Below the pieces are notes generated by a model, which saw nothing but the letters and a program-made list of their open reading frames with translations, searched no databases and was not told where the DNA came from. From an uncultured Alistipes sp. (GTDB lineage Bacteria; Bacteroidota; Bacteroidia; Bacteroidales; Rikenellaceae), in the NCBI GenBank assembly GCA_905213895.1, contig CAJMKE010000018.1, forward strand, positions 1 to 38,424: 38,424 nucleotides of DNA. Direction: 5' to 3'. This document shows, piece after piece, positions 23,172 through 31,220 of this stretch; within the stretch, counting starts at the first letter, position 1, and each line of letters begins with the position of its first letter. Both the position numbers and the translations under genes were made by a program.

Positions 23172-23400
23172 TAAGGACATTAGGGACTTTAACGACTTTA
23201 AGGTCTTTAAGGACTCTAATGACTTTAACGACCTTAAAGAAAAACCGCTCTGCTGACCTTAAAGACCCTAATGACTTTAAGGACCTTAAACCACCAGCAC
23301 ATGAGACCTCCCTGCCGACCTTAAAGGCGGCGATTCTCGCCGCCGCGACCTTAAAGCGGCAGGCATCCAGCCTGCCGCGCGACCTTAAAGACCTTAATCT
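23172..23400. repeat. Long 9-bp TTAA array with inserted GC hairpins
   Basis: This is the longest array of the window. About a dozen 9-bp units run from 23172 to 23290. Further units then alternate with perfect hairpins: GGCGGCGA-ttc-TCGCCGCC at 23324-23342 and GCGGCAGGC-atcca-GCCTGCCGC at 23356-23378, each bounded by CGACCTTAAAG-type units. It occupies most of the gene-free stretch 23140-23512. Confidence 0.8.
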
Positions 23401-23404
23401 ACCG

Positions 23405-23437
23405 GCACGTGATACCCTCTCCCGCACGTGATACCCT
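23405..23437. repeat. Two 14-bp direct repeats
   Basis: GCACGTGATACCCT occurs at 23405-23418 and 23424-23437, 19 bases apart. A degenerate third copy (AGCACATGAGACCT) lies near 23296. Confidence 0.6.
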
Positions 23438-23448
23438 ACCTCCCCTCA

Positions 23449-23488
23449 CAAAAAAACACCTGCGGAACCCGAACCGGATTCCGCAGGT
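23449..23488 (-). terminator. Terminator of the exbB/exbD operon
   Basis: A 10-bp stem ACCTGCGGAA/TTCCGCAGGT with an 11-base loop is followed on the minus strand by GTG and seven T residues. It ends 25 bases beyond the last exbD gene. Confidence 0.85.
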
Positions 23489-23512
23489 GCAGATATAGCG
23501 TCGAAGCGTCGG

Positions 23513-23983
23513 TTAGTAACTCAACACCTTCGATGACGCATAAGAGATTTTCAGGGCGTTCGCACGGCGCAACTCCTGCTTGACGTCGGCGACGATACCC
23601 ATCTTGGTGTTGCCGTCCGCTTTCAGACAGATGGTCATCTGGCTGCGGTCGACCTCACTGAGTTTGTCGCGCTCGCCCGCAACGAAATCAAGGATATCCT
23701 TGGTCGTCTTGTACGAGTCGTTGAGTTGGATTTTAGGCGCAGTACCGAATTTCGCCTGCATGGCGAGAGTAGGCACTCCGACATGGATATAACTTACGAG
23801 CGACTTCTTTTCGAGTTTCTGCACCTCGGTGGCATCAGGCAACTTGTAGCGCACCAACAACTCCTGGTCGCGCATCGTGGTCGACACCATGAAGAAGAAC
23901 AGAATCATAAAGATAACGTCCGGAAGCGATGCCGTCGAGATTGGGGGCAGACCTTTGTTGCCCTTCTTTTTCATTACTGCCAT
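23513..23983 (-). CDS. ExbD/TolR-type biopolymer transport protein (first of two)
   Basis: A 156-residue inner-membrane protein of the proton-driven motor that energises TonB. It has a short cytoplasmic start, one membrane segment with the essential acid D22 (SLPDVIFMILFFFMVSTTM) and a periplasmic ExbD domain ending LKISYASSKVLSY. It starts 1 base after the other exbD gene's stop. The two ExbD proteins are clearly different sequences, not a recent copy. Confidence 0.93.
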   Translation of the reverse strand: MAVMKKKGNKGLPPISTASLPDVIFMILFFFMVSTTMRDQELLVRYKLPDATEVQKLEKKSLVSYIHVGVPTLAMQAKFGTAPKIQLNDSYKTTKDILDFVAGERDKLSEVDRSQMTICLKADGNTKMGIVADVKQELRRANALKISYASSKVLSY

Positions 23984-23984
23984 A

Positions 23985-24578
23985 CTACTTCGTCATTTTA
24001 CGCGGTTCTGCCTCCGAAATCTTCATCGGCACAGCCGCAGTGATTACTTTACGTTGTTCCTCCTGCAAGTCGGCGAACTTCTTTCCGAATTTGCTCATCG
24101 CAACTTCGTCGCGGACTTCGTTGAATGCGCGGGTAAGTTCGTTCTGCACGCGGATGTAGACCTGATAGCCCGTATCGCGCGTGTTTTGGAGCGAAATCAC
24201 ACCCTGACTAACCGGATAAACCCATTTCTGTCCGTCAGGCAATTCCAACTCCTTATCCTCTTTCTCCGGCAGATTTTCGTCGTTGTACGGATTGAGGATG
24301 AACTCTTTGGCCTTGTCCTTCAACTGTCGGATATCTATCAACTGACCGCCAGCCATGATGTTACCGCTACCCGAGACGAATACCAAGAGGAGGTTGCGCT
24401 CCTTGACCTTGATATCCTCCTGTTTCACATTCGGGTCGGGCATAGGCGGCAGCACGCGCACCAAACCCGTATCGACGTTCATCGTGGTTGCGACCAGAAA
24501 GAAGATAAGCAACAAGAAGGCGATGTCGGCCATCGAACCGGCATTGATTTCCTGTACTTTTCTTTTGTTTACTGGCAT
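23985..24578 (-). CDS. ExbD/TolR-type biopolymer transport protein (second of two)
   Basis: A 197-residue protein with the same layout: membrane segment GSMADIAFLLLIFFLVATTM with the proton-carrying D18, then a longer periplasmic domain. That domain contains an acidic insertion (NDENLPEKEDKELELPD) at about residues 98-114 and a lysine-rich tail. It lies between the small membrane protein and the other exbD. Paired, unequal ExbD genes are usual in Bacteroidetes. Confidence 0.93.
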   Translation of the reverse strand: MPVNKRKVQEINAGSMADIAFLLLIFFLVATTMNVDTGLVRVLPPMPDPNVKQEDIKVKERNLLLVFVSGSGNIMAGGQLIDIRQLKDKAKEFILNPYNDENLPEKEDKELELPDGQKWVYPVSQGVISLQNTRDTGYQVYIRVQNELTRAFNEVRDEVAMSKFGKKFADLQEEQRKVITAAVPMKISEAEPRKMTK

Positions 24579-24592
24579 AAAGTCTATCCTTT

Positions 24593-25015
24593 CTATTTAA
24601 GTGCGTTGCGAATCTCCGAGAAAACTGCGGCGATAACGGTCGCAACAAATGCTACATAGGTAACGATGATGCTCGACTCGGTAACGACCAGTTCGAACGG
24701 GTCATCGAACACGCCTCCGGCGGAGTTCGGAATGGCAAGACCTGCGTTGCTCAGCGCATACGCTACGGCAGCACCTACGACAACGACGATAATCGCTACC
24801 GAAGCAATGGTCTTCTTGATTCCTGCCGGATTCTTAACCATGCCCTTAACGGCGCAGTAAACCACCGACAGCGCGGCTCCCACCAGAAGGACATAACCCC
24901 AGATGAGGTTCAGGCTGATAGCGGTTTCCGAGCCGCCCGTAGCGATGGCGTACACGAGCAGAGCCACCGTAACGGCGATAAGGACAACCAGCAAAATATT
25001 CAATATCTTTTTCAT
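24593..25015 (-). CDS. Small membrane protein of the exb operon
   Basis: A 140-residue protein with three hydrophobic segments at about residues 4-26, 37-56 and 70-90, and a fourth, weaker one near the C-terminus (IIVTYVAFVATVIAAVF). No family name is recognised. It starts 34 bases after exbB and ends 14 bases before the first exbD gene, so it belongs to the same transcript and is likely a motor accessory part. Confidence 0.8.
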   Translation of the reverse strand: MKKILNILLVVLIAVTVALLVYAIATGGSETAISLNLIWGYVLLVGAALSVVYCAVKGMVKNPAGIKKTIASVAIIVVVVGAAVAYALSNAGLAIPNSAGGVFDDPFELVVTESSIIVTYVAFVATVIAAVFSEIRNALK

Positions 25016-25049
25016 AATTTCCGTTTAACGAGTGTTGATTAGGTTCCGA

Positions 25050-25850
25050 TTATTTCTTGTAAACGGTAAGCATGTCCATCAGAATGATGGAAGCATCCTC
25101 CATATCGTTTACGATGCTGTCAATCTTCGAAATGATGTAGTTGTAGAACAACTGCAAGATGACAGCGGCAATCAGACCCATCAACGTGGTAAGGAGAGCG
25201 ACCTTGATACCGCCTGCAACGAGCGTCGGGGAGATATCGCCGGCAGCCTGGATTGCGTCGAACGCGCCAATCATACCGACAACGGTACCCATGAATCCCA
25301 ACATCGGCGAAAGAGCGATGAACAGACCAATCCAACTCAGACCCGACTCCATACGACCGGTCTGAACCGAACCGTAGGAAACGACCGACTTCTCGACTGC
25401 GTCAAGACCCTGGTTGTAGCGGTCGAGACCCTGATAGTAAATCGAGGCAATCGGACCCTTGGTGTTGCGGCACAACTCCTTGGCAGCCTCGATGCCGCCG
25501 TTTTTGAGAGCCTCCTCGACTTTGAGCATGAACTTCTTGGTGTTGATGGTCGAAAGCGACAGATAGAGGATACGCTCGATAGCGATGGCAAGACCGAGAA
25601 TCAAGCACAACAATACCGGAAGCATCCAGCCCCAGCCGCCTTCGAGGAACTTCTGCATGAGGATGTGGTGCATCGAATCGCCCGCAATCTGAATTTCGGT
25701 GTCGATTGCTGCCTCTTCAACTGCCGGAGCGGCAACCTCCTCGACCTGCTCGGTCGCTGCCTCGGTTGCAGCCTCAGGCTCCTGTGCGAAAACACTTGCA
25801 GGGCCGAAAGTCATAGCAGCCGCTGCCAAAACCAAAAATAACTTTTTCAT
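25050..25850 (-). CDS. exbB: MotA/TolQ/ExbB proton-channel family protein
   Basis: A 266-residue motor stator. A signal-like N-terminal segment (KLFLVLAAAAMTFGPASVFA) precedes an acidic alanine-rich stretch (residues 22-60). The three-segment ExbB core follows, with LSWIGLFIALSPMLGFMGTVVGMIGAF and the last segment VALLTTLMGLIAAVILQLFYN. The extra N-terminal segment is common in Bacteroidetes ExbB. It is the first gene of the operon and would drive the TonB-family protein coded at 1424-2107. Confidence 0.93.
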   Translation of the reverse strand: MKKLFLVLAAAAMTFGPASVFAQEPEAATEAATEQVEEVAAPAVEEAAIDTEIQIAGDSMHHILMQKFLEGGWGWMLPVLLCLILGLAIAIERILYLSLSTINTKKFMLKVEEALKNGGIEAAKELCRNTKGPIASIYYQGLDRYNQGLDAVEKSVVSYGSVQTGRMESGLSWIGLFIALSPMLGFMGTVVGMIGAFDAIQAAGDISPTLVAGGIKVALLTTLMGLIAAVILQLFYNYIISKIDSIVNDMEDASIILMDMLTVYKK

Positions 25851-26088
25851 AGTTGTTTTAATAAGTTAAAAAAATTTAATAGTTTTTCGTTTCAGTTTAT
25901 ATCGTTTGTTCCAAAATATACAGCGACTCCTCATGTTCCGTCATTTCGCACGGCGATACGGCGCACAACCCGTCCGACGCATCAACGTTCTGAAATACAA
26001 ACTGTTGAACCGCACGCAACGCGACCGTTGCCGCAAATGCGCACATATATCAGTCCGAAATATATAAAATTTTTTTCGTCCGTGCAAA

Positions 26089-27117
26089 TCACGCCGTAAA
26101 TTCTCCGCGCATCGAGCGGGCGAGAGCAGCCGAAAGCGCGTCTTCCGACGGATTCTTGCCCAGCAGCCACATCAGTTTTGTAACCGCCGCCTCGGTGGTC
26201 ATGTCGTGTCCGCACACGACGCCGATATTCTGCAACCGCAGCCCCGTTTCGTACAACTCCATCACCACGGCTCCGCCCTGGCACTGCGTAACGTTGATTA
26301 TCGTGATGCCGCGCCGAATCGCCTCGGCGAGCGTGTCGATGAACCACGCTTCGGTCGGGGCGTTGCCCGTGCCGAACGTTTCGAGCACCACGCCTTTCAG
26401 TCCCTCTATCGCCAGCACCGCGCGCAGCGTCCGTTCGCTGATGCCGGGGAACAGTTTCAGAATCACCACGTTCTCGTCCATACGTTCGGAAATGCGCAAC
26501 GGTTCGTTTTCGCTGCCGGTCGGAGGATACAGAATATCGTCGGTATTGTAGCAGATGTTCACGCCGACCTCGGCGAGCGGCGGATAGTTGCGCGAATCGA
26601 ATGCGCTGAGAGCCTCGGCTGAGAGTTTCGACGTGCGGTTGGCACGGAACAGGCGGTTCTGGAAATAGAGAGCCACCTCCGGTACAGTCGGTCGTCCGCC
26701 GCGCCGCGCCGCAGCAATCTCGATAGCCGTAATCAGGTTCTCGCGACCGTCGGTGCGCATGATGCCCATCGGAATCTGACTGCCGGTGAAAATCACCGGT
26801 TTGGCGAGGTTTTCGAGCATGAAACTCAATGCCGACGCCGTATAGGACATGGTATCGGTGCCGTGCAGGACGACGAACCCGTCGTAGGAGGCATACTCGT
26901 CGCGGATTATCCGTGCGAGTTCTACCCAGCGTGCGGGGGTAACGTTCGACGAATCGATAGGGGTCATCTTGCAGACCTCTATATCGACGTTGAGTTGGCG
27001 CACCGAGGGGAATTCAGCCTCGATGGAGTTGAAATCGAACGGCACGAGAGTGCCGTTGGCGTCGCGTCGCATGCCGATCGTTCCGCCGGTGTAGATTATC
27101 AGTATTTTCGGTTTCAT
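26089..27117 (-). CDS. ansA: L-asparaginase, type I
   Basis: A 342-residue enzyme that hydrolyses asparagine to aspartate and ammonia. The first catalytic threonine is in YTGGTIG (residues 9-15) and the second motif HGTDTMSYTA lies at about residue 84. There is no signal peptide, so it is cytosolic, which fits type I. The C-terminal domain contains ETFGTGNAP and NVTQCQGG. It is 174 bases from tatD, separated by a 9-bp array and a hairpin, so it may be transcribed on its own. Confidence 0.93.
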   Translation of the reverse strand: MKPKILIIYTGGTIGMRRDANGTLVPFDFNSIEAEFPSVRQLNVDIEVCKMTPIDSSNVTPARWVELARIIRDEYASYDGFVVLHGTDTMSYTASALSFMLENLAKPVIFTGSQIPMGIMRTDGRENLITAIEIAAARRGGRPTVPEVALYFQNRLFRANRTSKLSAEALSAFDSRNYPPLAEVGVNICYNTDDILYPPTGSENEPLRISERMDENVVILKLFPGISERTLRAVLAIEGLKGVVLETFGTGNAPTEAWFIDTLAEAIRRGITIINVTQCQGGAVVMELYETGLRLQNIGVVCGHDMTTEAAVTKLMWLLGKNPSEDALSAALARSMRGEFTA

Positions 27118-27128
27118 AGTCTTAACAC

Positions 27129-27197
27129 ATTAGGGACTCTAACGACCTTAAAGTCCTTAAAGTCCTTAAAGTCTTTAAGGTCGTTAAGGTCGTTAAC
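27129..27197. repeat. 9-bp TTAA repeat array
   Basis: About seven units. Three consecutive CCTTAAAGT copies then flip to CTTTAAGGT and CGTTAAGGT, so the two halves could pair as one hairpin. It lies between tatD and ansA. Confidence 0.85.
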
Positions 27198-27231
27198 CCC
27201 GCTACGCGGGCTTTTCCTCCTTCGCGCCTCG

Positions 27232-27254
27232 GCAGTCCGAACAAGTTCGACTGC
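27232..27254. repeat. Small palindrome in the tatD-ansA gap
   Basis: GCAGTC-c-GAAC-aa-GTTC-GACTGC pairs with a single bulged C. It lies beside CCCGC-tac-GCGGG (27198-27210) and may belong to a dispersed palindromic family. Confidence 0.5.
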
Positions 27255-27291
27255 TCTCGGCTTGGCGTCGGTTAAGGTCGCTTCTCATCCC

Positions 27292-28083
27292 CTACCCTTT
27301 GCCGAAGATTCTTTCGGCGTTGGCGGTGGTGCGGGCGGCGACCTCGGCGGCGGTCAGCCCCTTGATTTCGGCAATCTTGTCGCACACGAACCGCACGTAG
27401 GACGATTCGTTGCGCTCGCCACGATGCGGAACAGGCGTCAGGTAGGGACAATCCGTTTCCAGCACCATATCGTCGATGCTCATCCGTCGCACGACCTCGA
27501 CGAGCGGGCTTTTCTTAAAGGTTACCACGCCGCCGATTCCGAACACGAAATCGCCTAACGTGCGCAACTCTTCGTAACACTCCGCACTGTCGGAAAAGGC
27601 GTGGAAAACGCCCTTCACCCCGCGTCCCGCAAAGGTACGCATTATTTCGCGCATCTCCGCCCACGCGCTGCGGGTATGCACCGCAATCGGCAGTCCGTAC
27701 TTTATCGACAACTCGACCTGCGCGACGAACGCTTCGGTCTGCTCGCGGCGGAAAGCGTCGCTCCAATAGAAGTCGAGACCTATCTCGCCTACCCCACAGA
27801 AGCCGCCGATGCCCTGCGGCGGCGCGAACAGGTAACGCTCGACGCGCGCCAACTCGTCGCGCCATGACGGATTGTCGTTCACCGACGTCGGGTGCAGACC
27901 CATCATGGGTCGCACGGCATCGGGAAATTCGCGGCAGGCGGCGAACATCCGCTCGTCGCTCGCGGCGTCTATCGCGGGCAGGAGCATCGTTTCCACTCCC
28001 GCAGCCAGCGCACGTCCGACCGCTTCGGCGCGGTCGGCGTCGAACTCCGGTTCGTAAATATGCGAATGGGTGTCTATCATCAT
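27292..28083 (-). CDS. TatD-family metal-dependent deoxyribonuclease
   Basis: A 263-residue TIM-barrel hydrolase. The metal-binding start IDTHSHIYEPEFD, GEIGLDFYW at about residue 100, AVHTRSAW and ETDCPYLTP near the C-terminus are the family's metal and catalytic motifs. Members act as 3'-5' exonucleases in DNA repair. The ATG at 28083 overlaps the stop of the upstream M50 gene in ATGA, so it is translationally coupled; this decides the start over an in-frame ATG seven codons upstream. Confidence 0.92.
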   Translation of the reverse strand: MMIDTHSHIYEPEFDADRAEAVGRALAAGVETMLLPAIDAASDERMFAACREFPDAVRPMMGLHPTSVNDNPSWRDELARVERYLFAPPQGIGGFCGVGEIGLDFYWSDAFRREQTEAFVAQVELSIKYGLPIAVHTRSAWAEMREIMRTFAGRGVKGVFHAFSDSAECYEELRTLGDFVFGIGGVVTFKKSPLVEVVRRMSIDDMVLETDCPYLTPVPHRGERNESSYVRFVCDKIAEIKGLTAAEVAARTTANAERIFGKG

Positions 28084-29234
28084 ATCTTCTCTATCGCTCT
28101 GCAATGCTCAATCAACTCCATTTCCGATGCCGTATCGCCTTTGTTCGGCGATTTCGGTGCCATTTTCACCGCCTTGGCATAGAGTTCGTCAGCCTTCGCC
28201 GCGTCGTGTTCGACGAACCGCGCATGGACATACAGCAGACGCACGCACGAGAGCATGTAGCGGCTGTACACCTCGGCATAGCGGCGCACCTCGGGGATAA
28301 GAATCTTGGCGACGCTCTCCGCCGAACCGCCCGTCATGATTTCGACGAACGCCGATTCGCACGCGACGCCCATGCGGTATACCGCAATCGAACCCGAATC
28401 CGCAGCCGCCATGCGTCGCAGCATCGGGCGCGCATCAGCGATACGCAGGTCGTCGAACAGCCGCGCTACCGCAAGTCCCGCAATGGCGGCATACATGTAG
28501 TTGCCCAAATCGGCATTCTCCGGCACCTCGAACCACTCTACGGGCATGTCGCGAAGCCTCTCGCCGCGTGTTTGGAGCGCATTTACCTTCAACTGAATCC
28601 ACAGCGAACGCAGCGTCTGCGGCTCGCGCCCGGCGGCGAACAGATTGTAGCCGTCGTTGGGCATGCCGCCGATTTTCATCGGAATTCCGTTCAGCAGCCC
28701 GATGAACGTTCCGGTAATCGCAATCGCGAGCAGCACGACAGCCGCAGCGGCACCGATGCCGTCGCACGACACGGCTATCGCGGCGGAAATCGCGGCTGTA
28801 AGCAGATTCACCGCCACGCCGCCCATATAATACAGTTTGTACGGAAACCTGCCGTCCGTCATCGCAGGCGGGTCGAGCAGGCACTGACCGCCCGTACCGG
28901 CGATGGAGAACCGCCCCGGGCGGAATCCCTCGTCGTCGCGCACCAGCACGAAACTGCCGATGCGGAACGACACGAACCGATAGCCCGACATCAGACCGAA
29001 AAGCAGGTGTCCAGCCTCGTGGATAACGATATGGAACAGAGCCGCGGCGGCGAGCAGCAGCATGAAGCCCAGCCACCAGAGCATGAATACCGCCATACCG
29101 CGGTCGGCGATTTCACGCGCGGACTCGCGCACCGACGGAATCGAAGCGAAGACGAAGACCGACGCGAAGCCTATCAGTACTCCGACGGCGACGAACGCGA
29201 GCAGTCGCAGGATACGTTTTATACTGTTTTTCAT
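28080..29234 (-). CDS. M50-type site-2-like membrane metalloprotease homologue
   Basis: A 384-residue membrane protein. After an N-terminal membrane segment, a second one carries HEAGH at residues 72-76, the zinc motif of M50 proteases, in IVIHEAGHLLFGLMSGY. More hydrophobic segments follow at about 140-185 (GGVAVNLLTAAISAAIAV), and LLNGIPMKIGGMPNDG supplies the second motif region (NDG). The last 170 residues are soluble and helical, possibly tetratricopeptide-like. The target is unknown. It lies 4 bases after dprA. Confidence 0.82.
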   Translation of the reverse strand: MKNSIKRILRLLAFVAVGVLIGFASVFVFASIPSVRESAREIADRGMAVFMLWWLGFMLLLAAAALFHIVIHEAGHLLFGLMSGYRFVSFRIGSFVLVRDDEGFRPGRFSIAGTGGQCLLDPPAMTDGRFPYKLYYMGGVAVNLLTAAISAAIAVSCDGIGAAAAVVLLAIAITGTFIGLLNGIPMKIGGMPNDGYNLFAAGREPQTLRSLWIQLKVNALQTRGERLRDMPVEWFEVPENADLGNYMYAAIAGLAVARLFDDLRIADARPMLRRMAAADSGSIAVYRMGVACESAFVEIMTGGSAESVAKILIPEVRRYAEVYSRYMLSCVRLLYVHARFVEHDAAKADELYAKAVKMAPKSPNKGDTASEMELIEHCRAIEKI

Positions 29235-29238
29235 GGTA

Positions 29239-30342
29239 TTATCTCAATTTTTCATATATTCTTCCGGGTAGGCATCTCACATCGCCCGACAGTTCGAGGT
29301 CGAGCAGACGTGCGGCAGCCTCGCCGACGGCAAGCCCGCTCCGCACGACGAGTTCGTCGAAAGCGACGGCATCGCCGCTCTCGGGAAAGCAGTCGAGCAG
29401 GCGGCGGTCGTCGGCAGTCGGTTCGCGCATCTCGGCATGCACGCGCTCCGGCACGGCAGAAGCCGTCCAGCCGAGGCACGAAATCACGTCGGCGGCAGAC
29501 ACGACCATCTGCGCTACACGATTTCTAATCAACGAGTTCGTCCCGACCGACATCGTATCGGTGGTTCGCCCCGGCACAGCCATTATTTCGCGCGAATAGG
29601 CGTCCGCCGCCGCGACCGTGGACATCGAACCGCCGTTAGCGGGCGATTCTATCACGAGCAGTCCTTCGGCGAGGGCGGCGATTATACGGTTGCGGGGGAT
29701 ATAGAGGTTTCCGTTCTGCTTCGTCTGCGACGTAACCTCCGTAACGACCGCTCCGCCGCGGGCAATCATGTCGCGAGCCAGCGCGCCGTTCTGTGCAGGC
29801 ACTATGTCGGGCAGGGCATTGGCGACCACACCGACTGTGCGCAGCCCGAATGCGAGTGCCGCACGGTGCGCCGCAGCATCCGAGCCGAACGCCAGACCGC
29901 TGACGATTACGGCATCGGGAAATCCGGCGGCAATACCCTCCACAATCTCATTGCAGACGCGCTCGCCATAGGACGTCATCTTGCGTGTGCCGACAATCGA
30001 CAGCACATGCGGCGACCGCAGCGCGGAGGCATCGCCTTTCATATATAATATATGGGGATAGTCGGCTGCCGTCCGCATGAACCCGGGATAGTCGGCGTCG
30101 GTCGAGGCGACGATTTCGATGCCGTGGCGTATGCAATGCTTCATCTCGCGTTCCGCTTCGGCGAATCCTGCACGGCGGACGATGCTGCGGGCGATGTCCG
30201 TCCGCAACTGCGCACGCTCCGCGAGGTCGCTCTCGGAAGCGGCGAAAATCCGCTCCGCCGAACCGTACACATCGAGCAGATGCACCGTTCCGCGCACTCC
30301 CAAATGCGGTACGAACGTCAATGCCAAATCCTCTATCGTCAT
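29239..30342 (-). CDS. dprA: DNA-processing protein DprA/Smf
   Basis: A 367-residue protein that in competent bacteria binds incoming single-stranded DNA and loads RecA. The Rossmann-like core has IVGTRKMTSYG, VSGLAFGSDAAAHRAAL, TVGVVANALPDIVPAQN and GLLVIESPANGGSMSTVAAA. The N-terminal helix-hairpin-helix region and a C-terminal winged-helix end (residues about 300-367) are also present. It heads the run dprA - M50 - tatD. Upstream, TATCTTTA at 30403-30396 on the minus strand could be its -7 box, overlapping the tRNA-Cys promoter region. Confidence 0.94.
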   Translation of the reverse strand: MTIEDLALTFVPHLGVRGTVHLLDVYGSAERIFAASESDLAERAQLRTDIARSIVRRAGFAEAEREMKHCIRHGIEIVASTDADYPGFMRTAADYPHILYMKGDASALRSPHVLSIVGTRKMTSYGERVCNEIVEGIAAGFPDAVIVSGLAFGSDAAAHRAALAFGLRTVGVVANALPDIVPAQNGALARDMIARGGAVVTEVTSQTKQNGNLYIPRNRIIAALAEGLLVIESPANGGSMSTVAAADAYSREIMAVPGRTTDTMSVGTNSLIRNRVAQMVVSAADVISCLGWTASAVPERVHAEMREPTADDRRLLDCFPESGDAVAFDELVVRSGLAVGEAAARLLDLELSGDVRCLPGRIYEKLR

Positions 30343-30413
30343 CCGTCAGAAGGGCTTTTATGCGTAATTATCAAGAAACCTTTTAATTTTTCAGACGTAA
30401 AGATACTCTTTTT

Positions 30414-30445
30414 TTTGGTGATAAAAATAAATCTTCCTATATTTG
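30414..30445 (+). promoter_or_regulatory. Promoter of the tRNA-Cys transcript
   Basis: TTTG at 30414-30417, a 20-base spacer and TATATTTG at 30438-30445 form an exact Bacteroidetes promoter. Transcription should start near 30451, about 183 bases before the tRNA. Confidence 0.8.
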
Positions 30446-30450
30446 CACAC

Positions 30451-30633
30451 CCGAATGCTCGGAGATATGCCGCCGGCAATACGAAACGATTGACAGGCAG
30501 CGCAGAGCAGCCCGGTCGCAAAGGGGTTCCCGCAAGGGACGAAGGCGGCGACGGCAAATCGGCGGGGGGGGGTGAGCGCGAGATTCGACACTATTCCGCC
30601 CGATTGCCGAGGAGAGAGGACGGGGAAATTTTT
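30451..30633 (+). other. Long structured leader of the tRNA-Cys transcript
   Basis: No gene is seen. A small hairpin TCCC-GCAA-GGGA has a GNRA tetraloop near 30532. A longer pairing joins about 30551-30564 (CGGCAAATCGGCGG) to about 30598-30611 (CCGCCCGATTGCCG). It may be a processed small RNA or just a leader. Confidence 0.4.
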
Positions 30634-30704
30634 GGTCTGATGGCCGAGTGGCTAGGCAAAGGTCTGCAAAACCTTGTACAGCGGTTCGAGTCCGCTTCAG
30701 ACCT
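30634..30704 (+). tRNA. tRNA-Cys (GCA)
   Basis: A complete 71-nt cloverleaf. The acceptor stem GGTCTGA pairs with TCAGACC, the anticodon arm AAGGT-CTGCAAA-ACCTT shows anticodon GCA at 30666-30668, and the T arm is GCGG-TTCGAGT-CCGC. CCA is not encoded, which is usual in this phylum. Confidence 0.96.
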
Positions 30705-30710
30705 CACCGA

Positions 30711-30745
30711 AACCGCGTTGCAAGTTTTTGCAATGCGGTTTTCTG
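30711..30745 (+). terminator. tRNA-Cys terminator
   Basis: ACCGCGTTGCAA pairs with TTGCAATGCGGT (one G-T) around a GTTT loop and is followed by TTTCTGTTT. Confidence 0.85.
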
Positions 30746-30775
30746 TTTAACGACCGATGTCGGAAGCGACAAACC

Positions 30776-30820
30776 ATTAAAGGCTTTAAGGTCGTTAAAG
30801 TCATTAGGGTCTTTAAGGTC
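30776..30820. repeat. 9-bp TTAA repeat array
   Basis: Five units (ATTAAAGGC, TTTAAGGTC, GTTAAAGTC and following). A further unit, CCTTAAAGT, and a hairpin ACGGC-attctc-GCCGT-like sequence lie just after it (30837-30877). Confidence 0.7.
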
Positions 30821-30917
30821 GGCTGGGAGGTTTTCTCCTTAAAGTCATTGCTGCCGCGACGGCATTCTCGCCGTATAACTTAAAATATTGCCGAAAGCAA
30901 TAAATATCAGCGGTTGT

Positions 30918-30949
30918 TTTGCAGAATCTGTTTATTTATTTTATCTTTG
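30918..30949 (+). promoter_or_regulatory. Consensus promoter of the structured RNA block
   Basis: TTTG at 30918-30921, a 20-base spacer and TATCTTTG at 30942-30949 form an exact Bacteroidetes promoter, with a start near 30955 and no convincing gene behind it. Confidence 0.8.
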
Positions 30950-30954
30950 CAAAA

Positions 30955-31207
30955 GCGATTCGTCGGATAGACGAATGCGTACACTTTGCCAAGTAAAAAA
31001 TCTGGTAAATTTTTTGTCAAAGGGCAAAGCACATTCTGTCCACGGACGTCGGCTCACGTCCGACGTGTGGCTGTTTTGGAAACTACGTTACGGGCGTGGG
31101 TCTTTTGTGCTTATCTTTGACGGTTTACCAGAGCCTTTACTTATAAGCCGAGATCTGCGCTTCGTATTATCGGGCGGATTGCATAACCTAAAACCGAAAA
31201 GTTATGC
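30955..31207 (+). ncRNA. Structured non-coding RNA candidate 1
   Basis: The transcript from the consensus promoter would fold strongly. A 5' hairpin ATTCGTC-ggata-GACGAAT (30958-30976) is followed by a rod. In it AAGTAAA (30991), TCTGGTAAA (31001-31009) and TCAAAG (31017-31022) pair in order with CTTTGA (31115-31120), TTTACCAGA (31124-31132) and TTTACTT (31136-31142). Further in, AAGCACA (31027) pairs with TGTGCTT (31106), and CGGACGT-ACGTCCG makes the inner hairpin (31043-31062). GCATAAC/GTTATGC closes the 3' part. A 111-codon frame crosses the region but looks accidental. A rod like this is reminiscent of 6S RNA, without proof. Confidence 0.6.
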
Positions 31208-31220
31208 TATATTTGCGACG

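Noticed and set aside
23172..23431. Open frames through the 9-bp arrays giving LKSLKVLKD-like peptides
   Set aside because: They arise because the repeat period is a multiple of three without stops; the same peptide pattern appears in several frames and on both strands.
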